This document shows, piece after piece, positions 1-5,777 of a stretch of 5,777 bases of DNA. Numbering within the stretch: position 1 is the first letter of the stretch; each line of letters starts with the position of its first letter. The stretch is taken from NCBI GenBank assembly GCA_947440875.1, contig CANETG010000179.1, positions 1 through 5,777 on the forward strand. Reading direction: 5' to 3'. The notes under the pieces are model-generated. The model ran no database searches. It saw only the letters and a list, made by a program, of their open reading frames with translations, and had not been told where the DNA came from. The stretch comes from Bacteriovoracaceae bacterium. GTDB lineage: Bacteria; Bdellovibrionota; Bacteriovoracia; Bacteriovoracales; Bacteriovoracaceae. The translations under genes were made by a program, and so were the position numbers.

Positions 1-612
1 ACCACGCCAAGAAAAGTGAATGTGCGCGTCCTCGCAGCGACAAATAAAAATCTCAAAGAGATGATCGCCAAAGGCGAATTCCGGGAAGATCTCTATTACA
101 GAATTAACGTGATCAACGTTGCGATCCCATCTCTTCGTGAGCGTCAGGAAGATATTCCTGTGCTGATGGATTTCTTTCTTCAGAAAAAATGTGAAGAAGC
201 GGGAATGCCACTCAAGTCTTTCTCGAAGAAGTGCCTTGAGAAAATGCTTGATCACACATGGCCGGGTAACGTGCGCGAACTTCAGAACGAAGTAGAGCGT
301 CTCGTTGTGCTCGCCGGTGAAGAAAAAAACATCACTCCTGATATGCTTTCAGCGCGAATCTTTGAATCAGCTGAAGCCAACTCAGGGCACGCAGGTCCAT
401 CTGGAGTTCTGAAAGGTGTGAACACAAATGGTTCACTCAAAGATGCTCTCGAGGAGCTTGAGATTCTCATGATACGCGAAGGTCTTAAGCGTACTGGCTT
501 TAACAAGTCGAAGCTCGCCAAGGAACTTGGGATTTCGAGAGCGGGTCTTATCATGAAAGTTGATAAGTACGGACTTGATAAGCGTGCTCAGAAGCGGGCT
601 GTTGGCGAATAA
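1..612 (+). CDS. NtrC-family sigma-54-dependent activator, C-terminal part (5' truncated by window edge)
   Basis: The frame is open from base 1, so the gene begins upstream; the GTG at 16 is internal (Val of RKVNVRVLAATN). About 203 residues are visible. They start in the middle of the AAA+ sigma-54 interaction domain: the sensor I stretch RVLAATN, the arginine-finger region FREDLYYRINV, LRERQEDIP, and the sensor II segment WPGNVRELQNEVERLV. A linker of about 50 residues follows, then a Fis-type helix-turn-helix near the end (NKSKLAKELGISRAGLI). Proteins of this family hydrolyse ATP to remodel RNA polymerase-sigma-54 at -24/-12 promoters and bind upstream enhancer sites through the C-terminal helix-turn-helix. 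The N-terminal sensory or receiver domain lies outside the window, so the signal and targets cannot be named. The gene is cut off from the next one by a terminator, so it is probably the last gene of its own transcript. The family call is firm; a specific name is not possible. Confidence 0.93.
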   Translation, partial: TTPRKVNVRVLAATNKNLKEMIAKGEFREDLYYRINVINVAIPSLRERQEDIPVLMDFFLQKKCEEAGMPLKSFSKKCLEKMLDHTWPGNVRELQNEVERLVVLAGEEKNITPDMLSARIFESAEANSGHAGPSGVLKGVNTNGSLKDALEELEILMIREGLKRTGFNKSKLAKELGISRAGLIMKVDKYGLDKRAQKRAVGE

Positions 613-638
613 TTTTTAATCAGTAAAAAAGCAAGTGC

Positions 639-662
639 AGGGGCCTGAAAGGGCCCCTTTTT
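639..662 (+). terminator. Rho-independent terminator after the activator gene
   Basis: Left arm AGGGGCCT (639-646) pairs with right arm GGGCCCCT (651-658): seven Watson-Crick pairs plus a T-G wobble closing a GAAA tetraloop (647-650). A run of five T (658-662) follows directly. The hairpin begins 26 bases after the stop codon of the activator gene, the expected position for ending that transcript. It separates the activator from the carboxylase operon. Confidence 0.9.
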
Positions 663-677
663 CGTTGCGTCAGATTC

Positions 678-706
678 TTTACCCAAAGTTTCATCCAAGG
701 TATAAC
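678..706 (+). promoter_or_regulatory. Candidate sigma-70-type promoter of the carboxylase-cysDN operon
   Basis: TTTACC (678-683, 4 of 6 matches to TTGACA) and TATAAC (701-706, 5 of 6 matches to TATAAT) are separated by exactly 17 bases. They lie between the terminator and the ribosome-binding site of the beta subunit gene, giving a short leader of about 20 bases. This is the only convincing promoter-like pair in the 70-base gap. No clear operator palindrome is visible. The call rests on consensus matching and position only. Confidence 0.45.
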
Positions 707-722
707 TTCTGGATTCACTTCC

Positions 723-729
723 AGGAGGA
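723..729 (+). promoter_or_regulatory. Strong Shine-Dalgarno site of pccB
   Basis: AGGAGGA lies just upstream of the ATG at 733; the AGGAGG core ends 4 bases before it. It fixes the start of the beta subunit and is the strongest ribosome-binding site in the window, as expected for the first gene of an operon. Confidence 0.8.
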
Positions 730-732
730 CCA

Positions 733-2265
733 ATGCTGACAAATGAGCAGCGTAACGAGCAATTAGCGAGACTGACGAAAGAGGCAGAACTCGGTGGTGG
801 CCAGGAACGTATTAACAAACAACACGAGCAGGGAAAATACACTGCCCGTGAAAGAATCAATAAACTTTTAGACCCGGAATCATTTGTGGAGTTTGATAAA
901 TTTGTCACACACAAGTGCAATGCTTTCGGTATGGATAAAACAAAGTATCTTGGCGACGGAGTCACTACAGGTATTGGAAAAATTAATGGTCAGCAGGTCG
1001 CGATTTTCTCCCAGGACTTTACGTGCTGGGGTGGAGCTCTCGGAGCTTCTCACGCCAAGAAAATCTGCAAGGTCATGGACTTTGCTCTTAATAATAGAAT
1101 TCCTATTATTGGGCTTAACGATTCGGGTGGAGCAAGAATTCAGGAAGGGGTAGATGCCCTGGCTGGTTATGCAGAAATTTTCTACCGTAACGTTCAGGCT
1201 TCCGGTGTTATTCCCCAGATTTCTCTCATCATGGGTCCGTGTGCAGGAGGAGCTGTTTATTCTCCGGCAATGACGGATTTTATTTTCATGGTCGATAAAA
1301 CTTCGTACATGTTTGTAACAGGTCCAGAAGTCATCAAGACTGTTACTCACGAAGAAGTCACAAAAGATGCACTCGGTGGAGCGCATACGCATAATGAGAA
1401 ATCAGGTGTGGCGCATTTTCGTACGGAAGATGAGGATGACTGTTTTGAAAGAGTGAGAGAGCTCTTTGCTTTCATTCCTTCGTGTAACATGATCAAGCAT
1501 GCAACCAGACTCACGACAGATTCTCCGATACGGGCAAATAATAAGCTCAAGACGTTTATTCCGGATAATTCGCGTAAGCCTTACGATATGAAAGAACTCG
1601 TCATGGAAGTAGTGGATGATCAGCATTTCATGGAAGTTCAACCAGACTTTGCGAAAAATATTATTACGGGCTTCGCTTCAATCGGTGGAATTAAAGTTGG
1701 TATCGTGGCAAACCAGCCAGCATTTCTCGCTGGATGTTTAGATATTGATTCGGCAGTGAAAGCGGCACGCTTCGTTCGTTTCTGTGATGCTTTCAATATT
1801 CCAATTATTACTCTCGTTGATGTTCCAGGATTTTTACCGGGAACGGTTCAGGAGTACGGGGGAATTATCCGTCACGGAGCTAAATTATTGTATGCGTATT
1901 CGGAAGCAACTGTTCCGTTGATTACGCTTATTACAAGAAAAGCTTACGGCGGCGCTTATGATGTTATGGCATCGAAACATATTCGTGCTGATATTAATCT
2001 CGCTTACCCAACAGCAGAAATTGCAGTGATGGGCGCCGATGGCGCCGTGAATATTATTTATCGTAATGACATGGCAAATAAGGCGAAACATGTAGATTAC
2101 TACGAAAATGAATTCGCCAATCCTTATCGCGCGGCTGAGCTGGGATACATCGATGAGATCATTCAACCCGAGCAAACTAGACAGCGCCTCTATCAATACC
2201 TCAAAGCTCTCGAGAATAAGAAAGTGAAAACTCCAGAACGTAAACACGGGAATATTCCACTATGA
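733..2265 (+). CDS. pccB: Propionyl-CoA carboxylase beta subunit (carboxyltransferase)
   Basis: This 510-residue cytosolic protein transfers the carboxyl group from biotin on the carrier protein to an acyl-CoA, most likely propionyl-CoA, to give (S)-methylmalonyl-CoA. It has the two crotonase-like halves of the family. The N-terminal half carries FSQDFT (92-97), the oxyanion-hole segment GGARIQEGVDALAGYAEIF (132-150) and GPCAGGAVYSPA (168-179). The C-terminal half carries DVPGFLPGTVQEYGGIIRHG (363-382), ITRKAYGGAYDVM (400-412) and PTAEIAVMGADGAVNI (426-441), and the protein ends in KHGNIPL, very like the end of mitochondrial PCCB. Asp410 in GGAYDVM is shared with known propionyl-CoA carboxylases and appears to match the acyl-selectivity residue Asp422 of Streptomyces PccB; I could not check that alignment. 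The length is normal once the mitochondrial transit peptide of the human protein is discounted. The start is set by AGGAGGA at 723. The stop overlaps the biotin carboxylase start (ATGA). Activity on acetyl- or butyryl-CoA cannot be excluded. Confidence 0.94.
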   Translation: MLTNEQRNEQLARLTKEAELGGGQERINKQHEQGKYTARERINKLLDPESFVEFDKFVTHKCNAFGMDKTKYLGDGVTTGIGKINGQQVAIFSQDFTCWGGALGASHAKKICKVMDFALNNRIPIIGLNDSGGARIQEGVDALAGYAEIFYRNVQASGVIPQISLIMGPCAGGAVYSPAMTDFIFMVDKTSYMFVTGPEVIKTVTHEEVTKDALGGAHTHNEKSGVAHFRTEDEDDCFERVRELFAFIPSCNMIKHATRLTTDSPIRANNKLKTFIPDNSRKPYDMKELVMEVVDDQHFMEVQPDFAKNIITGFASIGGIKVGIVANQPAFLAGCLDIDSAVKAARFVRFCDAFNIPIITLVDVPGFLPGTVQEYGGIIRHGAKLLYAYSEATVPLITLITRKAYGGAYDVMASKHIRADINLAYPTAEIAVMGADGAVNIIYRNDMANKAKHVDYYENEFANPYRAAELGYIDEIIQPEQTRQRLYQYLKALENKKVKTPERKHGNIPL

Positions 2266-3692
2266 AAGGGAAACGCGTCCTAATTATTAACCGCGGTGAG
2301 ATTGCTATTCGTGTGGCCAAAGCACTCAATGAGCTCGGTCTCATTTCCGTAGGTGTTTGGACTGATAATGAAACTGAACCGCCGCATCTGGAATTTTGTC
2401 AGGAGTGGGTGAGGCTAGAGGGTGCTAACAATAAAGATACCTATCTCAATATCCCGCGGATTATGAAACTGATTGATGATTATAAAATCGACGGTGTTCA
2501 CCCGGGGTATGGATTTCTTTCAGAGAATAGAGAATTCTCCGAAGCTCTCAGGAACAAAGGAATAACGTTCATTGGTCCGAATCCGGATGCTGTATATAAA
2601 ATGGGTGCTAAGGATATTTCGAAGCAGATTGCAAAAGCTGCGGGAGTTCCTGTTGTTCCTGGTTCAACGGGTGAGGTTGGATCGATTGAAGAAGCGATTA
2701 AGATAGGAAATGAAATTGGTTATCCCATTCTGCTTAAAGCTGTTGCCGGTGGTGGTGGTAAGGGCATGCGCCCCTGTGCCAATGAATCTGAGGTAAAAAC
2801 TAATTTCGAAGCAGTTCAGCGTGAAGCACTTTCAAGTTTTGGATACGCGGGACTTCTTGTCGAAAAATATATTCTTAATCCTCATCACATTGAAGTTCAG
2901 ATTCTCGCTGATCGAAAAGGGAACGTTTATCACGTTTTCGAACGTGAGTGTTCGGTTCAACGTCGTCATCAGAAAATTATTGAGGAAGCCCCGTCACCAT
3001 TTATTGGCAATGACGAAGCGGTTAGGAAAGAAATTTGCGAAACGGCAGTGAAATGTGCCAGAGCTGTCAATTACGATTCGGCCGGAACAGTTGAGTTCAT
3101 CATGGGTGAGGATAAGAAGTTTTACTTCCTTGAGATGAACACTCGTATTCAGGTTGAGCATCCGATCACGGAAGAAATTACGGGAGTGGATCTCGTTGCA
3201 AATATGATCAAAGGTGCATTCAATCAACCACTAGATTTTCAATCTCAAGATGAGATTCGGATTCAGGGTCATGCGATTGAACTTCGTATTTGTGCCGAGG
3301 ATCCGATTTCCATGCTTCCCGCTCCCGGGAAAATTGCAGGATTTGAAACGACATTTCCGCAGGGAATTCGTTTCGATCATTGTATTTATCCGAAGTTTAC
3401 GATCACACCGGATTTCGATCCTATGATTGGGAAACTGATCGCCAAGGGGTTTAATCGAGAAGTTGCATTAAGAAAAATTCAGAACGCTCTTGATGGTCTA
3501 GTGATTGAGGGGATTAAAACGAATATTGCTCTTCATCGAGTCATACTAAATGAAGAAAACTTCCGAAAAGGTAAGTATTCGACGAACTATATTGGAACTG
3601 TGAAACCTCAGGATAAAGTAACTCCTAAAGAAGATCTCAGTGCCTTTATGATTAAGATTGCCGCCATCGAACAGAATGGAGCCAAAGCATGA
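2262..3692 (+). CDS. accC: Biotin carboxylase subunit of the acyl-CoA carboxylase
   Basis: This 476-residue ATP-grasp enzyme carboxylates the biotin of the carrier protein using ATP and bicarbonate. Visible signatures are the N-terminal INRGEIAIRV (9-18), HPGYGFLSEN (80-89), Lys117 in MGAKD and Lys159 in LLKA (ATP-binding lysines), the mobile glycine-rich lid GGGGKGM (163-169), HHIEVQ (208-213), Glu278, and the catalytic EMNTRIQVEHP (291-301), where Arg295 matches Arg292 of E. coli AccC. The C-terminal biotin-carboxylase subdomain runs from about GHAIELRICAEDP (336-348) to NYIG (442-445). The protein is about 27 residues longer than E. coli AccC; the extra tail (446-476) resembles the start of the linker that leads to the carrier part in fused alpha subunits. 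The start overlaps the pccB stop (ATGA) and has only a weak upstream GGG at 2248, so translation is probably coupled. The symbol follows family usage; functionally it is half of a split PccA. It could also serve acetyl-CoA carboxylase if no other accC exists. Confidence 0.92.
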   Translation: MKGKRVLIINRGEIAIRVAKALNELGLISVGVWTDNETEPPHLEFCQEWVRLEGANNKDTYLNIPRIMKLIDDYKIDGVHPGYGFLSENREFSEALRNKGITFIGPNPDAVYKMGAKDISKQIAKAAGVPVVPGSTGEVGSIEEAIKIGNEIGYPILLKAVAGGGGKGMRPCANESEVKTNFEAVQREALSSFGYAGLLVEKYILNPHHIEVQILADRKGNVYHVFERECSVQRRHQKIIEEAPSPFIGNDEAVRKEICETAVKCARAVNYDSAGTVEFIMGEDKKFYFLEMNTRIQVEHPITEEITGVDLVANMIKGAFNQPLDFQSQDEIRIQGHAIELRICAEDPISMLPAPGKIAGFETTFPQGIRFDHCIYPKFTITPDFDPMIGKLIAKGFNREVALRKIQNALDGLVIEGIKTNIALHRVILNEENFRKGKYSTNYIGTVKPQDKVTPKEDLSAFMIKIAAIEQNGAKA

Positions 3693-4168
3693 GATATTAT
3701 TTCGTTAATCAAGAAATGAAAGAATTTTCACTGGATGTTGAACACACCTCTGGTGCGATGGTGTTTACACACGAGGGGAAAAAATCGCAGCTTTGGATTC
3801 GGCAACTCGCGGGCAGAAAGTATTATTCTTTCGATCAGATCAGTTGGAAAAAACTCCCGACTTTGGGAATGAATGAGGTGCTTGTTTCGCATTCGGAAGT
3901 TTATAAAGTTTATCGTGGGTTCAAACCTTCCGGGCTGAATAAAGGCGGAGCTGGGGCACTCATCACTCAGATGCCTGGGAAGCTTGTGAAGATCATGAAA
4001 AAGATCGGCGATAGAGTCACTAAAGGTGATACGGTTTTGATTTTAGAGGCCATGAAGATGGAAAATGAAATTAAGTCAGGTGCTGATGGAACTATAAAGA
4101 GTATCAACGTGAAAGAGGGCCAGGCACTTGAGGCAGGATTTCTCATGGTTGAGATTGATGAAGGCTAA
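3689..4168 (+). CDS. Biotin carboxyl carrier protein subunit (biotin/lipoyl-binding)
   Basis: This 159-residue protein carries the biotin that shuttles between the biotin carboxylase and the beta subunit. The C-terminal biotinyl domain covers about residues 89-157: QMPGKLVKIMKKIGDRVTKG, then EAMKMEN (120-126) with biotin-accepting Lys123 (codon 4055-4057), then GADGTIKSINVKEGQALEAG, all typical. Residues 1-85 are rich in alternating beta-type sequence and aromatics and do not match a family I can name with certainty. They sit where the biotin-carboxylase/carboxyltransferase-bridging (BT) domain lies in fused alpha subunits, and probably form a short form of it, as in similar stand-alone carriers of about 160 residues in other bacteria. 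A good GGAG (3678-3681) lies 7 bases before the ATG, which overlaps the upstream stop by 4 bases. Biotinylation would need a BirA ligase encoded elsewhere. It is unlike AccB of fatty-acid synthesis, which has a Pro/Ala-rich linker that is absent here. Confidence 0.88.
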   Translation: MRYYFVNQEMKEFSLDVEHTSGAMVFTHEGKKSQLWIRQLAGRKYYSFDQISWKKLPTLGMNEVLVSHSEVYKVYRGFKPSGLNKGGAGALITQMPGKLVKIMKKIGDRVTKGDTVLILEAMKMENEIKSGADGTIKSINVKEGQALEAGFLMVEIDEG

Positions 4169-5060
4169 CAATTCTCTGGATTATCTCGAGAATGAAGCGG
4201 TCTATGTTTTAAGAGAAGTGAAAGCTCTTTATAAAAATCCTTATATTTTATTTTCAGGGGGCAAGGATTCGCTTTGTATCCTTCACCTTGCCCGTAAAGC
4301 TTTTCATCCCGATCCATTTCCTTTCTCGGTTCTCCACATTGATACTGGACACAACTTTGAAGAGACAATTGTCTTCAGAGACAAGGTCATAGCCTCGTTG
4401 GGGGCAAAACTCCAGATTAGAACCGTCGTAGATACTATTCGTGCGGGAAGAGCCGTTGATGAAGTAGGTCCTTATCCGAGCAGAAATCGTCTGCAAGCAA
4501 TAACTTTGTTGGATGCCATCCAAGAATTAAAAATAGATTGTGCAATTGGAGGCGCCAGAAGAGACGAAGAAAAGGCGAGAGCAAAAGAACGCTTTTTTTC
4601 GATAAGAAAACCTCATGGCGGTTGGGATCCTTCTAATCAACGGGCCGAACTCTGGAATCTCTACAATCATCATTTAAAAGAAAGTGAGCAGATGCGAGTT
4701 TTCCCGCTCAACAATTGGACTGAGCGTGACGTCTGGAATTATATCCAACGGGAAAAACTCGAGGTTCCTTCTCTTTATTTTTCTCACAAAAGAACATGTG
4801 TCTTTAGAAGTAATGGCTCTTGTCTTCCTTTGTCTCCTTATATCCGGCCTCAGGCGAACGATCGCGTTGAAGAAAAAACAGTGAGGTTCAGAACTGTAGG
4901 AGATATGACCTGCACTTCGCCAATATTTTCAGATGCGATTTCCGTAGAAATGATTTTGGATGAAATTCGTACCTCAAGACTTAGTGAAAGAGGGAGCAGA
5001 GCAGATGATAAATTTAGTGCAAGTGCCATGGAAGATCGAAAGCGAGAAGGATACTTCTAA
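4158..5060 (+). CDS. cysD: Sulfate adenylyltransferase subunit 2 (ATP sulfurylase small subunit)
   Basis: CysD transfers AMP from ATP to sulfate, making adenosine 5'-phosphosulfate and pyrophosphate, in complex with the GTPase CysN. The 300-residue product is close to E. coli CysD (302). It belongs to the PAPS-reductase/ATP-pyrophosphatase fold: the PP-loop is SGGKDS (33-38), followed by HLARKAF (43-49), HIDTGHNF (60-67), GGARRDEEKARAKERFFSIR (131-150), WDPSNQRAELWNLYN (156-170), FPLNNWTERDVWNYI (182-196) and the family ending SERGSRADD...AMEDRKREGYF. The VRFRTVGDMTCT segment (242-253) resembles actinobacterial-type CysD more than the enterobacterial LGCWPLTGA version. I chose ATG 4158 because its N-terminus aligns with known CysD; the in-frame TTG at 4128 would add ten atypical residues. 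The start lies inside the carrier gene (11-nt overlap) with only a weak GAG ahead of it, so translation probably depends on coupling. Confidence 0.93.
   Translation: MKANNSLDYLENEAVYVLREVKALYKNPYILFSGGKDSLCILHLARKAFHPDPFPFSVLHIDTGHNFEETIVFRDKVIASLGAKLQIRTVVDTIRAGRAVDEVGPYPSRNRLQAITLLDAIQELKIDCAIGGARRDEEKARAKERFFSIRKPHGGWDPSNQRAELWNLYNHHLKESEQMRVFPLNNWTERDVWNYIQREKLEVPSLYFSHKRTCVFRSNGSCLPLSPYIRPQANDRVEEKTVRFRTVGDMTCTSPIFSDAISVEMILDEIRTSRLSERGSRADDKFSASAMEDRKREGYF
5046..5051 (+). promoter_or_regulatory. Shine-Dalgarno site of cysN
   Basis: GAAGGA lies inside the end of cysD, 8 bases before the ATG at 5060. It supports that start, whose A is also the last base of the cysD stop codon (TAATG). 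Confidence 0.7.
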
Positions 5061-5777
5061 TGGATTTACTACGAATCATGACAGCTGGGTCTGTAGATGA
5101 TGGAAAGAGCACATTAATTGGTCGACTCTTTCTAGAGTACGGTCAGATTCATGACGATAATCTGGAAAGTATAGCTCATAACGGTTTAAATCTTGCGTAC
5201 TTTACCGATGGGTTAAAAGAGGAAAGGGAAAAGGGCATCACCATTGATGTTGCATATAAGTACCTCGAAACCCCGACGCGGAAATTTATTATTGCTGATT
5301 GTCCCGGTCACAAAGAATTCACAAGAAATATGGTAACCGGAGCGACAACTTCAGATCTGGTTTTAATTTTAGTTGATGCAGAAAGAGGCATAACGGAACA
5401 GACATGGCGACACACAGCTATTGTTTCTTGGCTGGGAAAGAATGCTGTTTATCTGTTAAACAAGATGGATATCGTGGGTTACCAAGAATCGGTCTACCAT
5501 CAGTTCTCAAAGAAGCTCACTCAGTTTCCTATTATTCCCATCTCCGCACTTCACGGTGAGAATGTTCTCAATTCATCCGAAAAGATGCTTTGGTATGAGG
5601 GTGAATGTCTTAACAAGTACATTCATGACTATCGGCCTAAGGTAGACCAAGACAGCCAGATCATATTCCCCATTCAGAATGCAATTCAAAATGATGCTCT
5701 TGGAACTCTTGAGAAGGGAACCCTCTTTACCGGACAGCGTTTAAAAAATTTCCAAGGAGTCGAGCTTCGCATTCAAA
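5060..5777 (+). CDS. cysN: Sulfate adenylyltransferase subunit 1 (GTPase), 5' part only
   Basis: The reading frame is open from ATG 5060 to the window edge (239 codons plus one base); the rest lies outside. CysN is an EF-Tu-like GTPase whose GTP hydrolysis drives APS formation by CysD. All GTPase motifs are present: G1 GSVDDGKST (10-18), switch I/G2 EREKGITIDVAYKY (55-68), G3 DCPGH (80-84), G4 NKMD (134-137) and G5 SAL (162-164). The spacing, VDDGKST, GITIDVAY and the MLWYEG segment (176-181) identify CysN rather than EF-Tu or SelB. The N-terminus is the short form (MDLLRIMTAGS), lacking the roughly 20 extra residues of E. coli CysN. Odd points are DCPGHKEFTRNM where most CysN have DTPGHEQYTRNM, a shortened stretch between QIHDDNLE and the DGL motif, and a domain II start (FPIQNAIQNDALGTLEKG) lacking the usual PVQYV and RGYAG signatures. 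Whether a fused CysC kinase domain follows cannot be seen. Confidence 0.9.
   Translation, partial: MDLLRIMTAGSVDDGKSTLIGRLFLEYGQIHDDNLESIAHNGLNLAYFTDGLKEEREKGITIDVAYKYLETPTRKFIIADCPGHKEFTRNMVTGATTSDLVLILVDAERGITEQTWRHTAIVSWLGKNAVYLLNKMDIVGYQESVYHQFSKKLTQFPIIPISALHGENVLNSSEKMLWYEGECLNKYIHDYRPKVDQDSQIIFPIQNAIQNDALGTLEKGTLFTGQRLKNFQGVELRIQ

Noticed and set aside
16..24. GTG at 16 as the start of the first gene
   Set aside because: The frame is open back to base 1 and the residues before it (TTPRK) continue the AAA+ domain; starting here would cut through the core fold.
613..732. Sigma-54 (-24/-12) promoter for the carboxylase operon, suggested by the adjacent NtrC-type activator
   Set aside because: No GG-N10-GC pair in a TGGCAC/TTGC context is present in the gap; the only TTGC (665-668) has CC, not GG, at the required position.
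588..965. Minus-strand open frame of 125 codons across the terminator, promoter and pccB start
   Set aside because: It reads antisense through a strong terminator hairpin and into pccB, has no recognisable protein features, and is best explained as a shadow of the real gene.
884..1153. Internal plus-strand open frames (884-1153, 2821-3051, 4684-4884)
   Set aside because: They lie wholly inside well-supported genes in other frames, without ribosome-binding sites or recognisable protein sequence.
2032..2046. GGCGCC-GAT-GGCGCC palindromic repeat inside pccB
   Set aside because: It simply encodes the conserved Gly-Ala-Asp-Gly-Ala of the family motif; no sign of a regulatory or mobile role.
4128..4157. 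TTG at 4128 as an upstream start of cysD
   Set aside because: It would add ten residues not seen in CysD and deepen the overlap with the carrier gene to 41 nt; ATG 4158 gives the usual family N-terminus.
733..4168. Methylcrotonyl-CoA carboxylase or geranyl-CoA carboxylase cluster
   Set aside because: The C-terminal half of the beta subunit has the propionyl-type DVPGFLPGTVQEYGG and GGAYDVM segments rather than the methylcrotonyl-type TGFMVG/GAGNYGM pattern, and no leucine-catabolism genes are nearby.

Overview
The window reads as an ordinary bacterial chromosome segment with every gene on the + strand. It holds the 3' end of a sigma-54-dependent activator gene, then a terminator and promoter, then a tightly packed set of five genes that runs off the right edge. 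Base composition is somewhat below 50% G+C by eye and similar throughout. The source is most likely a Gram-negative heterotroph. The split carboxylase subunits, the short form of CysN and the NtrC-type regulator would suit Bdellovibrionota/Bacteriovorax-like bacteria or a relative, but this is a weak inference and no marker gene is present to settle it.

Layout. Bases 1-612 encode the end of an NtrC-family activator: the back half of its AAA+ domain and a Fis-type DNA-binding helix-turn-helix. Bases 639-662 form a strong intrinsic terminator, and 678-706 a plausible sigma-70-type promoter. From 733 three genes encode a biotin-dependent acyl-CoA carboxylase, most likely propionyl-CoA carboxylase: the carboxyltransferase beta subunit (733-2265), a stand-alone biotin carboxylase (2262-3692) and a small biotin carrier protein with an EAMKMEN biotinylation site (3689-4168). 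Overlapping the carrier gene is cysD (4158-5060), followed by the 5' part of cysN (5060-5777, open at the edge). Together these encode the ATP sulfurylase that activates sulfate to adenosine 5'-phosphosulfate (APS).

How they work together. Biotin carboxylase uses ATP and bicarbonate to carboxylate the biotin on the carrier, and the beta subunit moves the carboxyl group to propionyl-CoA, giving methylmalonyl-CoA. CysD adenylylates sulfate and CysN drives the reaction by GTP hydrolysis. The two pathways share no obvious substrate. Even so, all four junctions from 733 onward overlap (4, 4, 11 and 1 nt), which predicts one transcript and translational coupling. That junction, the split carboxylase alpha subunit and the divergent CysN are the most notable points. 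I found no mobile element, RNA gene, CRISPR array or clearly novel system.
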